Source: Clostridia bacterium
GTDB taxonomy: Bacteria; Bacillota; Clostridia; Christensenellales; Borkfalkiaceae
Assembly (NCBI GenBank): GCA_017504655.1
Contig: JAFVQT010000056.1
Location: 1 to 48,435 of the forward strand
Length of the DNA stretch: 48,435 nucleotides
Direction: 5' to 3'
Part shown: positions 16,501-24,652 of the stretch, in pieces
Position numbering within the stretch: position 1 is the stretch's first letter
Layout: the number at the start of each line of letters is the position of its first letter
The notes under the pieces: generated by a model
The model's database searches: none
Seen by the model: the letters and a program-made list of their open reading frames with translations, nothing else
What the model was told of the DNA's origin: nothing
Made by a program: the position numbers and the translations under genes

Positions 16501-17091
16501 TCAAAAAATAAGATTAATAGGTCTGATTACCGTAATCATGATAAATAATAGGTATATAGAGGCGACAAGAGTAAAAAGAATGCCGACAATTGCGTTTTTT
16601 ATACATCTTATTAGTCTTACTTTAAGCTTGCATGTGAAATCAATATCATAGTTTAACACACTTGATGCTATAAGTCCTAACGTAATAACAACGTGCATGG
16701 GAAGGGTTAATATTATAAAAATTACAATACCGCTTATTCCCGATATTGAATAAAAGATTATCAGTGCAGTGCCTAAAATAACTCCTCTGTAAAAAAGAAC
16801 GATGCAAATAAACGGTATCGTATATACGCTTAAGCCTAAAATTACCGTAAGCATGCACAGTAAAGCCCCTGCAAAAAAGCATTTGAAAAATATAGAGAAA
16901 TAAGAAATCGACGTGTCGAAAATAATCACGTGATAGCTACTTGCGTTTGAGTACAGAATTGAACTGCTTTCGGTATTGCCAATGAAGAAGATTCCGAGTA
17001 TTATGCCCAAAACGTATGTTGCTGTAAACAGTAATATTTTATTTGAGTGCCTGCTTAAAATGCTAAGCTTTGATTTTGCAAATGATTGCAT
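16501..17091 (-). CDS. spoIIM: Stage II sporulation protein M-like membrane protein
   Basis: The 196-residue product is highly hydrophobic, with about five membrane segments and the conserved stretch FYRGVILGTAL near residue 105. The length and topology fit SpoIIM, which works with SpoIID and SpoIIP to degrade septal peptidoglycan and drive engulfment. It lies between spoIVB and dacF, a context consistent with sporulation. The ATG at 17091 is preceded by GGGG inside a hairpin, so translation initiation may be weak or structured. Assignment rests mainly on the short motif, topology and context. Confidence 0.75.
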   Translation of the reverse strand: MQSFAKSKLSILSRHSNKILLFTATYVLGIILGIFFIGNTESSSILYSNASSYHVIIFDTSISYFSIFFKCFFAGALLCMLTVILGLSVYTIPFICIVLFYRGVILGTALIIFYSISGISGIVIFIILTLPMHVVITLGLIASSVLNYDIDFTCKLKVRLIRCIKNAIVGILFTLVASIYLLFIMITVIRPINLIF

Positions 17092-17094
17092 GAT

Positions 17095-17120
17095 AAAACC
17101 CCATAGAAAAATCTATGAGG
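17095..17120 (-). terminator. Weak hairpin between spoIVB and spoIIM
   Basis: CATAGA (17102-17107) pairs with TCTATG (17112-17117), extended by two G-C pairs past one mismatch and followed on the minus strand by TTTT. It ends at the spoIIM start, so it may act as an attenuator rather than a full stop. Confidence 0.5.
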
Positions 17121-17137
17121 TTATTTGTCTAAAAATG

Positions 17138-18130
17138 TCAATTATTAAGCATTTGATTAATTGAAATTCCAAAGCCTCTCGTCGGATCATTTAAAAATAC
17201 GTGAGTTATCGCACCAACAATTTTTCCGTCTTGAATTATTGGGCTACCACTCATGCCCTGAAGAATTCCGCCCGTTAAGCTAAGAAGCTTTTTATCTTTA
17301 ATTTTAATTACGAAATTCTTGTTTTCCTTGTTATTTTCGTCTATCTTTACAATATTAATTGCATAGTCGCAAGGTTTAATTCCATCTATACAAGTAAAAA
17401 TCCTTGCTTTTCCCACTTTTGCATTTCCAATCTCCATTTTAGGAAAATTGTCAAATTTATAATTGTTGATAACTTTTCCGTAAATTCCTGAATTTGTATT
17501 TTTATTAATACAACCGATTTTTCTATCATCAATAAAAATTCCCTTCAGCTCGCCCGCTTTTCCTTTTTCGCCAACACTAAGTCCAATTATTGAGCATTCG
17601 TATGCATCACCATATTTTAAATCGAGCATATCTTGATTTTCATTTGTGATAGGGTGACCTAAAGCACAAAATTCTCCGTTTTCTTTAAAATAGGTTATTG
17701 TGCCAATTCCGTTTAAATCCTCTCGCAAAAATAAGCCGAGCTTATATTTGCCATCCTTATCCTGCTTTGGCGTCAAAAATTTGGTCAACGTTTCACCCTT
17801 TCTTACAACTGTTATTTCTAAAGGTTCGCCATTTGATGTTGATAAAATTTTTGCTATTGAGCTTGCACCTGAAATTTCTTCGTTTCCAATTCTGGTAATT
17901 AAATCGCCAATTCTTATATCTGAGCTCTTAGCAGGCGAAAAATTACCATCTTCGGTAATTATTTGGCTTAGCCCGACAACTTCTGCTCCGTTTGTTTTAA
18001 CCGTAAAACCTGCCGGAATACCGGCAACGTAAACGCTTGTTGAGGCAAAAGCATGAAATGGCGTAATATATAATGTTAACAGTACTGAAAAGATGCAAAT
18101 TAAAATAAGTAATTTTCTTTTTAAGCTCAT
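17138..18130 (-). CDS. spoIVB: SpoIVB signalling serine protease
   Basis: SpoIVB is secreted by the forespore and cleaves SpoIVFA, releasing pro-sigma-K processing in the mother cell. The 330-residue product has an N-terminal membrane anchor (about 8-28), a PDZ domain (about 50-125, with SDIRIGDLITRIGNEEI) and the S55 protease domain. The latter has catalytic His in CALGHPITN and Ser in GMSGSPI. It is shorter than the Bacillus protein (about 425 residues), mainly in the linker. The gene has GGAGG before ATG and its own forespore-type promoter, because recN upstream ends in a terminator. Spo0A, its usual downstream neighbour, is replaced here by spoIIM. Confidence 0.9.
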   Translation of the reverse strand: MSLKRKLLILICIFSVLLTLYITPFHAFASTSVYVAGIPAGFTVKTNGAEVVGLSQIITEDGNFSPAKSSDIRIGDLITRIGNEEISGASSIAKILSTSNGEPLEITVVRKGETLTKFLTPKQDKDGKYKLGLFLREDLNGIGTITYFKENGEFCALGHPITNENQDMLDLKYGDAYECSIIGLSVGEKGKAGELKGIFIDDRKIGCINKNTNSGIYGKVINNYKFDNFPKMEIGNAKVGKARIFTCIDGIKPCDYAINIVKIDENNKENKNFVIKIKDKKLLSLTGGILQGMSGSPIIQDGKIVGAITHVFLNDPTRGFGISINQMLNN

Positions 18131-18158
18131 ATCTCCTCCTAAAGTAAGCTACGCTTTT

Positions 18159-18188
18159 AAGTATGAGTAAAAAGATTTTGCTTATTCA
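18159..18188 (-). promoter_or_regulatory. Forespore-type (sigma-G/F) promoter of spoIVB
   Basis: On the minus strand TGAATA (18188-18183), a 17-base spacer and CATACTT (18165-18159) closely match the sigma-G consensus of about TGMATA and CATNHTA. SpoIVB is a known forespore gene in Bacillus, which supports the call. Confidence 0.6.
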
Positions 18189-18220
18189 ATAATTTTGAGC
18201 AATTACGTTGTTATGGCTAT

Positions 18221-18249
18221 AAAAAAGCACCCAATTGATTCTTGGGTGC
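18221..18249 (-). terminator. Terminator after recN
   Basis: GCACCCAA (18227-18234) pairs with TTGGGTGC (18242-18249). On the minus strand it is followed by six T residues. It separates recN from spoIVB. Confidence 0.88.
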
Positions 18250-18269
18250 ATAATTTTGTGTATGTCTAT

Positions 18270-19961
18270 TTATGATTTATACAGCTTTGCTCTTTCAAGC
18301 ATTTCCTTTGCGTGCAATTTTGCAGGCTCACTGTCTGAAGAGCCACCTATAATTCTGACTATCTCATCTATCTTTTTATCGGAAGAAAGCTTTATTATTT
18401 TAGTGTGAGTCTTTTCCTTATCTGCAAACTTTTCAATCGCAAACGAAACGTCAGAAAAAGCACAGATTTGTGGTAAATGAGATATTGCGATTACTTGAAC
18501 AGACCTTGAAATATCCGCAAATTTTTCAGCAACGGTTTCTGCTGTTTTACCGCTTATACCAACGTCAATTTCGTCGAATATATAAGTAGAAATGTCTTGA
18601 TATTCGCAAACAATAGCCTTTAACGCAAGCATAAATCTACTCATTTCGCCACCGCTAATTATTTTAGAAAGTGGCTTTGTTGGCTCGCCAAGGTTAGCAG
18701 AAAATGCAAATTCTATCTCGTCGTTACCGTTTTCATGATAAGGAGCATCTTCAACCTCTGACGTTTGATTAAAAATAATTTCAAAGCTTGCATCCTTCAT
18801 GCCAAGCTGTTTTAGATGGCTTAAAACTCTTTCACAAAGGGTTTTAGAGCTTGCTCTTCTAACCTCGGTAATCTGATGATAGCATTCGTTAAGCATTTTA
18901 AGCTGTCTGGATTTTTGCAAAATTAGTCTTTCGTATTCGTTGTCAAAATTAATAAGCTTATTATATTCCTCTTGCACCTTTGACAAAAATTCAAAAATTT
19001 CTTCAACAGTTGAGCCGTATTTTTTCTTTAAGGATTTGATTTTATCAAGCCTATCCTCGATTGCATCGGCTTCTCCCTCCGAAAATTCAACGTCGGAAAG
19101 ATAATCGTCGGAAAGATAGCCAATGTCAGTTATGTCTGCACTTACCTCTATTAATCGGTTGTAAAGCTCTTCATACTTTTCATCTATTGATGATATCTGG
19201 TTTAAGCTACGTATTGCCTCGTTTAAAATATCGGTTATACAGCCGTCGTTTAAAATGGCGGACTTAACCGTAGAAAGCGACTGCGCTATTTTTTCTGCGC
19301 TTTGAATTTTTTTTCTTTTAATGATAAGCTCGTCTTCTTCGCCCTCGACAAGGCTTGCACCTTCAATTTCGTCAATTTGAAACTTTAAAATATCTGCTCT
19401 GATTGCTCTTTCCTGCTCACTTCCGCCAAAGCCGGAAAGCAATTCGTCGGTATTTGTTAGCTCTTTGCAAATAAGACGACATCTCTCTTTTAAGTCAAGC
19501 AGACTTTTATCGGAAAACTTGTCTAAAACCTTAAGCTGTTCAGACCTTTTCATAAGCGAATAGTGATCGCTTTGACCGTGAACGTCAACGAGCGATTGTG
19601 TTACCGATCTGAGCATACCTAAGGTAAATGGCACACCGTTTACCCTGATTACGCTCTTTGAATCAGCTGTAAATTTTCGGCTGACTATAACCTCATCGTC
19701 AAATTCAACGTCTAAATCGGCTAAAATTTCCTTTGCGGTAGCGTTTTGGCTTACGTCAAAGATAACCGATGCAAAGCACTCGCTTTCGCCGTGTCTGATC
19801 ATAGACTTGTCAGCCTTTGCACCCAAAACGAAATTGATAGAATCGACGATAACCGATTTGCCCGAGCCTGTTTCGCCGGATAAGACATTTAGTCCTTTTT
19901 CAAAATCTATAATAGCGTGGTCGATAAGCGCTATGTTTTTTAATTCCAGACTTTTTATCAT
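18270..19961 (-). CDS. recN: DNA repair ATPase RecN
   Basis: RecN is an SMC-like ATPase that gathers DNA ends during double-strand break repair. The 563-residue product has Walker A SGETGSGKSVIVD (about 28-40), a central coiled coil interrupted near its middle, the ABC signature ISGGEMSRFMLALKA, Walker B YIFDEIDVGISG and the ISHLPQICAF switch region. It lies six bases after nadK without an obvious ribosome binding site, so it is probably coupled. No LexA box is evident immediately upstream, as the gene is internal to the operon. The argR gene that often sits between nadK and recN is missing. Confidence 0.96.
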   Translation of the reverse strand: MIKSLELKNIALIDHAIIDFEKGLNVLSGETGSGKSVIVDSINFVLGAKADKSMIRHGESECFASVIFDVSQNATAKEILADLDVEFDDEVIVSRKFTADSKSVIRVNGVPFTLGMLRSVTQSLVDVHGQSDHYSLMKRSEQLKVLDKFSDKSLLDLKERCRLICKELTNTDELLSGFGGSEQERAIRADILKFQIDEIEGASLVEGEEDELIIKRKKIQSAEKIAQSLSTVKSAILNDGCITDILNEAIRSLNQISSIDEKYEELYNRLIEVSADITDIGYLSDDYLSDVEFSEGEADAIEDRLDKIKSLKKKYGSTVEEIFEFLSKVQEEYNKLINFDNEYERLILQKSRQLKMLNECYHQITEVRRASSKTLCERVLSHLKQLGMKDASFEIIFNQTSEVEDAPYHENGNDEIEFAFSANLGEPTKPLSKIISGGEMSRFMLALKAIVCEYQDISTYIFDEIDVGISGKTAETVAEKFADISRSVQVIAISHLPQICAFSDVSFAIEKFADKEKTHTKIIKLSSDKKIDEIVRIIGGSSDSEPAKLHAKEMLERAKLYKS

Positions 19962-19967
19962 ACAGTA

Positions 19968-20768
19968 TTATTTGCCTAATTTTCTAATTAATCTATTAAA
20001 GAAATCTTCGCCACAATCGACGATTTTAAGTTTTTTTGAATGTTTTTTTACAGTTACGGTATCGCCGACCTTAAGCCTTTTTACCCCTCTTCCGTCAACG
20101 CTTAAAACACTGCTGCAGGAATTCTTCATAACAGTTACGGAAACCTGCTTATCATCTCTGAAAACGATTGGTCTTGTATAGAGTGAGTGTGAGCAAATCG
20201 GAGTTGCAATAAAAGAATTTAGGTCGGGAGCTAAAACTACTCCGCCTGCTGAAAGCGAATATGCCGTAGACCCGGTAGGTGTTGAAATAATAATTCCGTC
20301 AGAGCTTAATTTATAAACGGAATTTCCGTCAATAGCAAAGTCTAATTTTGATACGACAGTAAAGTCCTGAGTTATTTTTTCACGCTCTATAACTGCATCG
20401 TTTAAGGCAAAAAACTTTTCGCCGTTAGACGTTGAAACCATAAGCGCAGTTTTTTCGTTCAGCTTAAAATTGCCTTGCGAAAGCATTTTAACTGCGATTT
20501 CAAGGTCTTTTTCTTCAAGGCTACTTAAAAAGCCGACTGTCCCTACGTTTATTGCAAGTATAGGCAGGTCGTTTTCGGTGGCGTATTGAGCATTTGCCAA
20601 AATAGTGCCGTCACCGCCTAAAACGGCAATTACGTCGGGCTTTGGAGAATTTTTATCAAGGTCAAAATATTCAATTTTTGCATCCTCTAAAAGAGATTTT
20701 AGCCTTAAAACCGTTTCGTCATAGCCTTTATCTGTTTTCTTTGGATTGTAACAAATAGCAATTTTCAT
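19968..20768 (-). CDS. nadK: NAD kinase
   Basis: NAD kinase phosphorylates NAD to NADP and is the only route to NADP in most bacteria. The 266-residue product has the diagnostic GGDGT (51-55), the Asp of which is catalytic, DGIIISTPTGSTAYSLSAGG as the second signature and a C-terminal beta-sandwich region. The start ATG at 20768 has no Shine-Dalgarno sequence. Instead TATAAT ends seven bases upstream, so a leaderless transcript may add to read-through from tlyA, whose stop lies 18 bases upstream. Confidence 0.95.
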   Translation of the reverse strand: MKIAICYNPKKTDKGYDETVLRLKSLLEDAKIEYFDLDKNSPKPDVIAVLGGDGTILANAQYATENDLPILAINVGTVGFLSSLEEKDLEIAVKMLSQGNFKLNEKTALMVSTSNGEKFFALNDAVIEREKITQDFTVVSKLDFAIDGNSVYKLSSDGIIISTPTGSTAYSLSAGGVVLAPDLNSFIATPICSHSLYTRPIVFRDDKQVSVTVMKNSCSSVLSVDGRGVKRLKVGDTVTVKKHSKKLKIVDCGEDFFNRLIRKLGK

Positions 20769-20774
20769 AACTTA

Positions 20775-20803
20775 ATTATACTTATTTTATATTAAATTCT
20801 CTA
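20775..20803 (-). promoter_or_regulatory. Possible internal promoter giving leaderless nadK mRNA
   Basis: On the minus strand TAGAGA (20803-20798), 17 bases and TATAAT (20780-20775) end six bases before the ATG. The -35 matches only four of six positions, so the call is tentative. Confidence 0.4.
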
Positions 20804-21551
20804 TATTAACAGTTTTTAAAGGGGTAGATTTTTCCTTCGTAAGCATTAAAAGATACTCTCTGTTTTTATCGGGCTTTATTGGAGCATATGTAAGCTTAGT
20901 CGGTGTAAAGCCAATAGCCGAGGCAAAATCCAATATTTTTTTAACGCATTCTACTCTTGCCTTTTTATCTGTAACTATTCCGTTTTTATTTAACTGCTTT
21001 TTACCGCATTCAAATTGAGGTTTAATTAGTACTATAGCAAAGCCATTATCCTTTAAAACCGAAAAAATTTGCGATAAAACGTAGGTTAAAGAAATAAAGC
21101 TGACGTCGCAAACAACACCGTCTACCTTTTCGCCCAAGGTGTCAACGGTTAAGCCTCGCGCATTAAAATTATCAATCACAGTAACTCTGTTATCGTTAGT
21201 AAGCTCCAATGAAAGCAAGCTTTCGCCAACGTCGATTGCAAAGACCTTTTTTGCTCCGTGCTTTAAAAGACAGTCGGTGAACCCGCCCGTGCTTGCGCCT
21301 ACGTCTGCAAAGGTTAATCCGTCAGCGTTAAAAGAAAAATCCTCAAAAGCCTTTTCAAGCTTGTACCCACCGTTTGATACAAATGTCTGCGCGCTGTGGA
21401 CAATCTCAATTTTGTCGCTGTCGCTAACCTCGTAAGAGGGCTTTTTTATAGCTTTACCGTTTACAAAAATCTCGCCACGCTCTATAGCCTCGGATGCCTT
21501 TGTCCGGGAGGAATATTTACTGTTTTGGTACAAATAACTGTCAATTCTCAT
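20787..21551 (-). CDS. tlyA: TlyA-family rRNA 2'-O-methyltransferase (S4 plus FtsJ-like domains)
   Basis: The 254-residue protein has an N-terminal S4 RNA-binding domain (about 1-60, starting MRIDSYL and including RGEIFVNGKAIKKPS). A Rossmann methyltransferase domain follows, with DVGASTGGFTDCLL (83-96) as the S-adenosylmethionine loop and a Lys-containing LIKPQFE motif. TlyA enzymes methylate riboses in 16S and 23S rRNA; old annotations as hemolysin are misleading. It overlaps ispA by 11 bases and precedes nadK, the standard Firmicutes order ispA-(dxs)-tlyA-nadK. The dxs gene is missing between them. Confidence 0.93.
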   Translation of the reverse strand: MRIDSYLYQNSKYSSRTKASEAIERGEIFVNGKAIKKPSYEVSDSDKIEIVHSAQTFVSNGGYKLEKAFEDFSFNADGLTFADVGASTGGFTDCLLKHGAKKVFAIDVGESLLSLELTNDNRVTVIDNFNARGLTVDTLGEKVDGVVCDVSFISLTYVLSQIFSVLKDNGFAIVLIKPQFECGKKQLNKNGIVTDKKARVECVKKILDFASAIGFTPTKLTYAPIKPDKNREYLLMLTKEKSTPLKTVNIENLI

Positions 21552-22419
21552 TGATTCTTTCCGTTATCTCATTAATAAAACATTGTAAAAAACCTGTTGA
21601 ATCAAGAGATTTTGCAATATTTTCTGCTTGCTCGCCGTAGCTTTTGATAATCTCTAACGTTCCGTTTAAACCATAGGCTTTTACGGAGGTCAATTTGTTG
21701 GATTTTAGATCCTTGCCAATTGATTTTCCAAGCTTTTCTTCGCTACTTAGAACGTCTAAAACGTCATCTGTAAATTGAAAGAGCAAGCCACTGATGTATC
21801 CGAATTCATTTGAAAGATCTTCTTTATCTTTGTCGAATAAAATCGAGCCTATTAAAAAAGGAGCAGTAAGAAGCTTGCACGTTTTCAGCTCGTGAATTTT
21901 TAAAAGAGTTTGCTCGCTTATTGTTGCGTTTTCGTTTTCAATATCCGTTTGCTGACCGGAAAGCATACCCATATATCCTGAAAGCCTCGCAAGGGTCTTT
22001 AAGGCTTCGATATGCTCCGCCTTTGTGCAATTTTCCAAAGCGTGCTCAAACGCAAAATTGAGTAAGGCATCGCCTGCTAAAATTGCAGTAGACTCATTAA
22101 ATTTGACGTGGCAGGTCGGCTTGCCTCTTCTTAAAACGTCGTTGTCAAGCGCGGGTAAATCGTCATGAATGAGCGAATAGGTATGTATGCACTCTAAGGC
22201 AAGCGCAAAAGGTAAAACCTCGTTTAAATTGCCCTTTAGAGAGTCTGCAAAGGCAAGAGTTAAAACGGGGCGTATTCTCTTGCCTCCTGCAAAAAAGCTG
22301 TATTTCATTGCTTCGGCAAGATTATTGTCCGATTTTACGCTTGAAAAGACCTTTTCGCTGTACTCATTGAAAAGGTCGAGATATTTACTGTATATTGATT
22401 TATACTCTGCGTTTTTCAT
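21541..22419 (-). CDS. ispA: Polyprenyl (farnesyl/geranyl) diphosphate synthase
   Basis: The start is placed at ATG 22419 with AGGAA upstream; a TTG at 22434 would extend the frame by five codons. The 292-residue enzyme condenses isopentenyl diphosphate with allylic diphosphates. It shows the first Asp-rich motif DDLPALDND (about 86-94), the following RRGKPTCH, the second motif FTDDVLD and the conserved GGKRIRP near the N-terminus. The product chain length, probably C15, is inferred from family membership. It overlaps folD by 20 bases. Confidence 0.93.
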   Translation of the reverse strand: MKNAEYKSIYSKYLDLFNEYSEKVFSSVKSDNNLAEAMKYSFFAGGKRIRPVLTLAFADSLKGNLNEVLPFALALECIHTYSLIHDDLPALDNDVLRRGKPTCHVKFNESTAILAGDALLNFAFEHALENCTKAEHIEALKTLARLSGYMGMLSGQQTDIENENATISEQTLLKIHELKTCKLLTAPFLIGSILFDKDKEDLSNEFGYISGLLFQFTDDVLDVLSSEEKLGKSIGKDLKSNKLTSVKAYGLNGTLEIIKSYGEQAENIAKSLDSTGFLQCFINEITERINEN

Positions 22420-23254
22420 CGTTAATTCCTGCAAGGTAAGTATTGTATAAAAGCATAGTTATCGTCATTGGACCAACTCCACCCGGAACGGGCGTAATAT
22501 AGCTTGCCTTTTGGCTTACTCCGTCAAAATCGACGTCACCGTAAATTTTACCGTCTACTCTGTTAATACCCGCATCCAATACTACAACGCCGTCTTTAAC
22601 CATATCGGCAGTTATTAAATGCTTTTTACCGACTGCACATACCAAAATATCCGCATTTTTTGTAAAATCGGCAAGATTTGGCGTTCTGCTATGGCAAACC
22701 GTTACCGTGCAATCCTTATTTAAAAGCATGAGTGACATTGGCTTGCCGACTATGTTGCTTCTTCCTATAACAACCGCATGCTTTCCGCAAAGCGGAATAT
22801 TGTAATACTCCAAAAGCTTTATCATGCCAAACGGCGTGCATGAAAACAGCGCGTCTTGCTTGAATAGCGTAAGCTTGCCAACGTTTCCGTCCGAAAAGCC
22901 GTCAACGTCCTTTTCAGGAGGAATCAGCTTTAAAGCTGATTGGCTGTCAAGATGCTTGGGAAGAGGCAGCTGTACTAAAATACCGGTTACAGAATCGTCG
23001 TTAACCTTGTCTGAAATAACACTTTCAAGCTCTGCTTGCGTCGTGGACTCCGGCATTTTAACAGTCTCAGATAAAATACCGACCTCTGCACAGCCCTTCG
23101 CTTTATTGTTTACGTAAATTTCAGAGGCAGGGTCATTGCCTACAATTATAACAGTAAGCTTAAAGCTTACACCTTGGCTGTTTGCCAATTCAATCTTTCG
23201 TTTTAATTCCTCTCTGATCGTTTTAGAAACGAGCTTACCGTCGATGATTTGCAT
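22400..23254 (-). CDS. folD: Bifunctional methylenetetrahydrofolate dehydrogenase/cyclohydrolase
   Basis: FolD interconverts methylene- and formyl-tetrahydrofolate. The start is ATG 23254, preceded by GAGG; a TTG at 23266 lies on that site and would run into nusB. The 284-residue product has the active-site region YVNNKAKGCAEVGI, VQLPLPKH, PEKDVDGF, the nucleotide-binding loop VIGRSNIVGKPM and the C-terminal signature PVPGGVGPMTI, all canonical. It sits between nusB and ispA, where xseA and xseB would also be expected in many Firmicutes but are absent. Confidence 0.97.
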   Translation of the reverse strand: MQIIDGKLVSKTIREELKRKIELANSQGVSFKLTVIIVGNDPASEIYVNNKAKGCAEVGILSETVKMPESTTQAELESVISDKVNDDSVTGILVQLPLPKHLDSQSALKLIPPEKDVDGFSDGNVGKLTLFKQDALFSCTPFGMIKLLEYYNIPLCGKHAVVIGRSNIVGKPMSLMLLNKDCTVTVCHSRTPNLADFTKNADILVCAVGKKHLITADMVKDGVVVLDAGINRVDGKIYGDVDFDGVSQKASYITPVPGGVGPMTITMLLYNTYLAGINDEKRRV

Positions 23255-23255
23255 G

Positions 23256-23657
23256 TTATACCTCAAGACTCTTCTTTATAGATGCAAGAATACCGTTGAC
23301 AAAAGCAAGGCTTTCTTCTGTTGAATATTTTCTGACCAATGATAACGCCTCGTCAATAGATACAACTACCGGGATATCGTCAAAATATTTAATTTCACAA
23401 ACGGCAATAATCAAAGCGCACTTATCGGTTGAATATATACGCTCAAATTTGTAGCCCTTGGAAAACGTTGAAATAACGTCGTTTATCTCCTGCTTATTGT
23501 CGCGTATCTTAGCTAATAGCTGGTTTGCAAAGGTGACATCATCTGCAGTTAAGCCTTGCTCTGTAAATATTAATTTGTCAAATTCAACGTCGCTTTCGCC
23601 GGAAAAAAGCTCTGCGAAAAGAATTTTATATACTGCTTCTCTTGAATCTCTTCTCAT
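23256..23657 (-). CDS. nusB: Transcription antitermination factor NusB
   Basis: The start is set at ATG 23657 (MRRDSREAVYK), directly after GAGG. An upstream in-frame ATG at 23726 would add 23 hydrophobic residues not found in NusB and would overlap the preceding gene. The 133-residue product has the usual NusB length, an all-helical pattern and the C-terminal stretch VVSIDEALSLVRKYSTEESLAF-like region ending in FVNGILASI, which is the family signature. NusB binds boxA RNA with NusE for rRNA antitermination. It follows an Asp23-family gene, as in Bacillus (yqhY-nusB). Confidence 0.93.
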   Translation of the reverse strand: MRRDSREAVYKILFAELFSGESDVEFDKLIFTEQGLTADDVTFANQLLAKIRDNKQEINDVISTFSKGYKFERIYSTDKCALIIAVCEIKYFDDIPVVVSIDEALSLVRKYSTEESLAFVNGILASIKKSLEV

Positions 23658-23722
23658 TTTAAACCTCGTAAAAAACAAATAGCAATAGTCCGCATATAAG
23701 CGAACTATTGCAGTAAATAAAA

Positions 23723-24085
23723 TCAATCGATAACGGGATTTTCCTCAGGGAATTTAACTCCGTTAACCTTTACGTCGATATTGCCGATTTTATATTTTGA
23801 CATAGACTCAACGCTATGCTTTATACTTCTTTGAATATTATACGCAACGTCGGGTATGCTATATCCGTAACAGACGTCTACGCTGACAATTACGTTTATA
23901 GTGCCGTTTGGCGACGTGTCGACCTTAATGCTGTCGGAATTGGTTTTTGCGCCGTTCTTCTTATTTTGAATTGCAACACCCTCTACGTCTTCGACCGCAA
24001 GACGTACTATACCTTTAACAATGCCTACGTTGTAAACGACTTTACCCTTTAATTCGTCTGATTCAAATTTATAAATAGGAAGCAT
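23723..24085 (-). CDS. Asp23/Gls24-family envelope stress protein (YqhY-like)
   Basis: The 120-residue protein has the family pattern VYNVGIVKGIVRLAVEDVEGV near the N-terminus and the repeating beta-alpha layout with a conserved V.V.YGYSIPDVAYNIQ-type stretch. Family members are small cytoplasmic proteins linked to cell envelope homeostasis and acetyl-CoA carboxylase activity in Bacillus. A GAGGTG precedes the ATG. It heads the nusB-folD-ispA-tlyA-nadK-recN group and follows the end of the spoIIIA operon by 68 bases, with its own -10 box in the gap. Confidence 0.88.
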   Translation of the reverse strand: MLPIYKFESDELKGKVVYNVGIVKGIVRLAVEDVEGVAIQNKKNGAKTNSDSIKVDTSPNGTINVIVSVDVCYGYSIPDVAYNIQRSIKHSVESMSKYKIGNIDVKVNGVKFPEENPVID

Positions 24086-24115
24086 ATAAACACCTCAATA
24101 TTACTTTATATTACT

Positions 24116-24144
24116 ATTATAACATATAATATTGAATTTGAAAA
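24116..24144 (-). promoter_or_regulatory. Probable promoter of the Asp23-nusB operon
   Basis: A perfect TATAAT (24121-24116) on the minus strand has TTTTCA 17 bases upstream (24144-24139). The -10 is convincing, the -35 weak. Confidence 0.5.
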
Positions 24145-24153
24145 GTGTTTTTA

Positions 24154-24624
24154 TTAAATTGCTTGGATATAAACGTTATCGGGAGTTGCATTAATTTCGT
24201 CTGAGCAAAGCGTATATATAATAACTGCGTCGTCCTGGTTGAAATCTGCGTCCTTTACAATGATGCTTACGTTATTTGAAGTCATGCCGATTGTAACCGC
24301 TACCTCTTCGTATCCCTTAGCCTTGATTAAATTTTCTAAAAGGTTTTCCTGTTCCATAATTGTCGTTAGCTTGAGTTTCATTGCAAGAGCCTCGGTTCTT
24401 TCTTCAGAGCCGTCCTGACTTGAGGCTATAATCTCGTCGATTTGAGCAAGCTGTTGATTTCTGGACGTGTTTCTCGTTGTTTTAACCTCGGTAAAATAAC
24501 TTGCCGTAGGTGTTGCCGTATCGTTTTTTGTAACGGATGACGAAAGGGCAAAATTAAGTACCGCAGTTGCTACGAGTAATGCTATTAAGCAAGATAAAAT
24601 AATTACTTTTTTCTTTTTTGACAT
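24154..24624 (-). CDS. spoIIIAH: Stage III sporulation protein AH
   Basis: SpoIIIAH sits in the mother-cell membrane and pairs through its extracellular ring-forming domain with forespore SpoIIQ to make the feeding-tube channel. The 156-residue product has one N-terminal membrane segment (about 6-27), a Thr/Ser-rich linker and a YscJ/FliF-like domain ending in VSIIVKDADFNQDDAVII. It is shorter than the Bacillus protein (about 218 residues), mainly in the linker. AAAGGAG precedes the ATG. It is the last gene of spoIIIA. Confidence 0.92.
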   Translation of the reverse strand: MSKKKKVIILSCLIALLVATAVLNFALSSSVTKNDTATPTASYFTEVKTTRNTSRNQQLAQIDEIIASSQDGSEERTEALAMKLKLTTIMEQENLLENLIKAKGYEEVAVTIGMTSNNVSIIVKDADFNQDDAVIIYTLCSDEINATPDNVYIQAI

Positions 24625-24652
24625 AGGTTAAGTCTCCTTTAAATAATTTGAT

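Noticed and set aside
20787..21551. Annotation of TlyA as a hemolysin
   Set aside because: The S4 plus FtsJ-like methyltransferase domains identify an rRNA methyltransferase; no toxin feature is present.
23658..23726. Longer NusB start adding a hydrophobic N-terminal segment
   Set aside because: NusB is soluble and starts near MRRDSREAVYK in the family; GAGG lies directly before that ATG.
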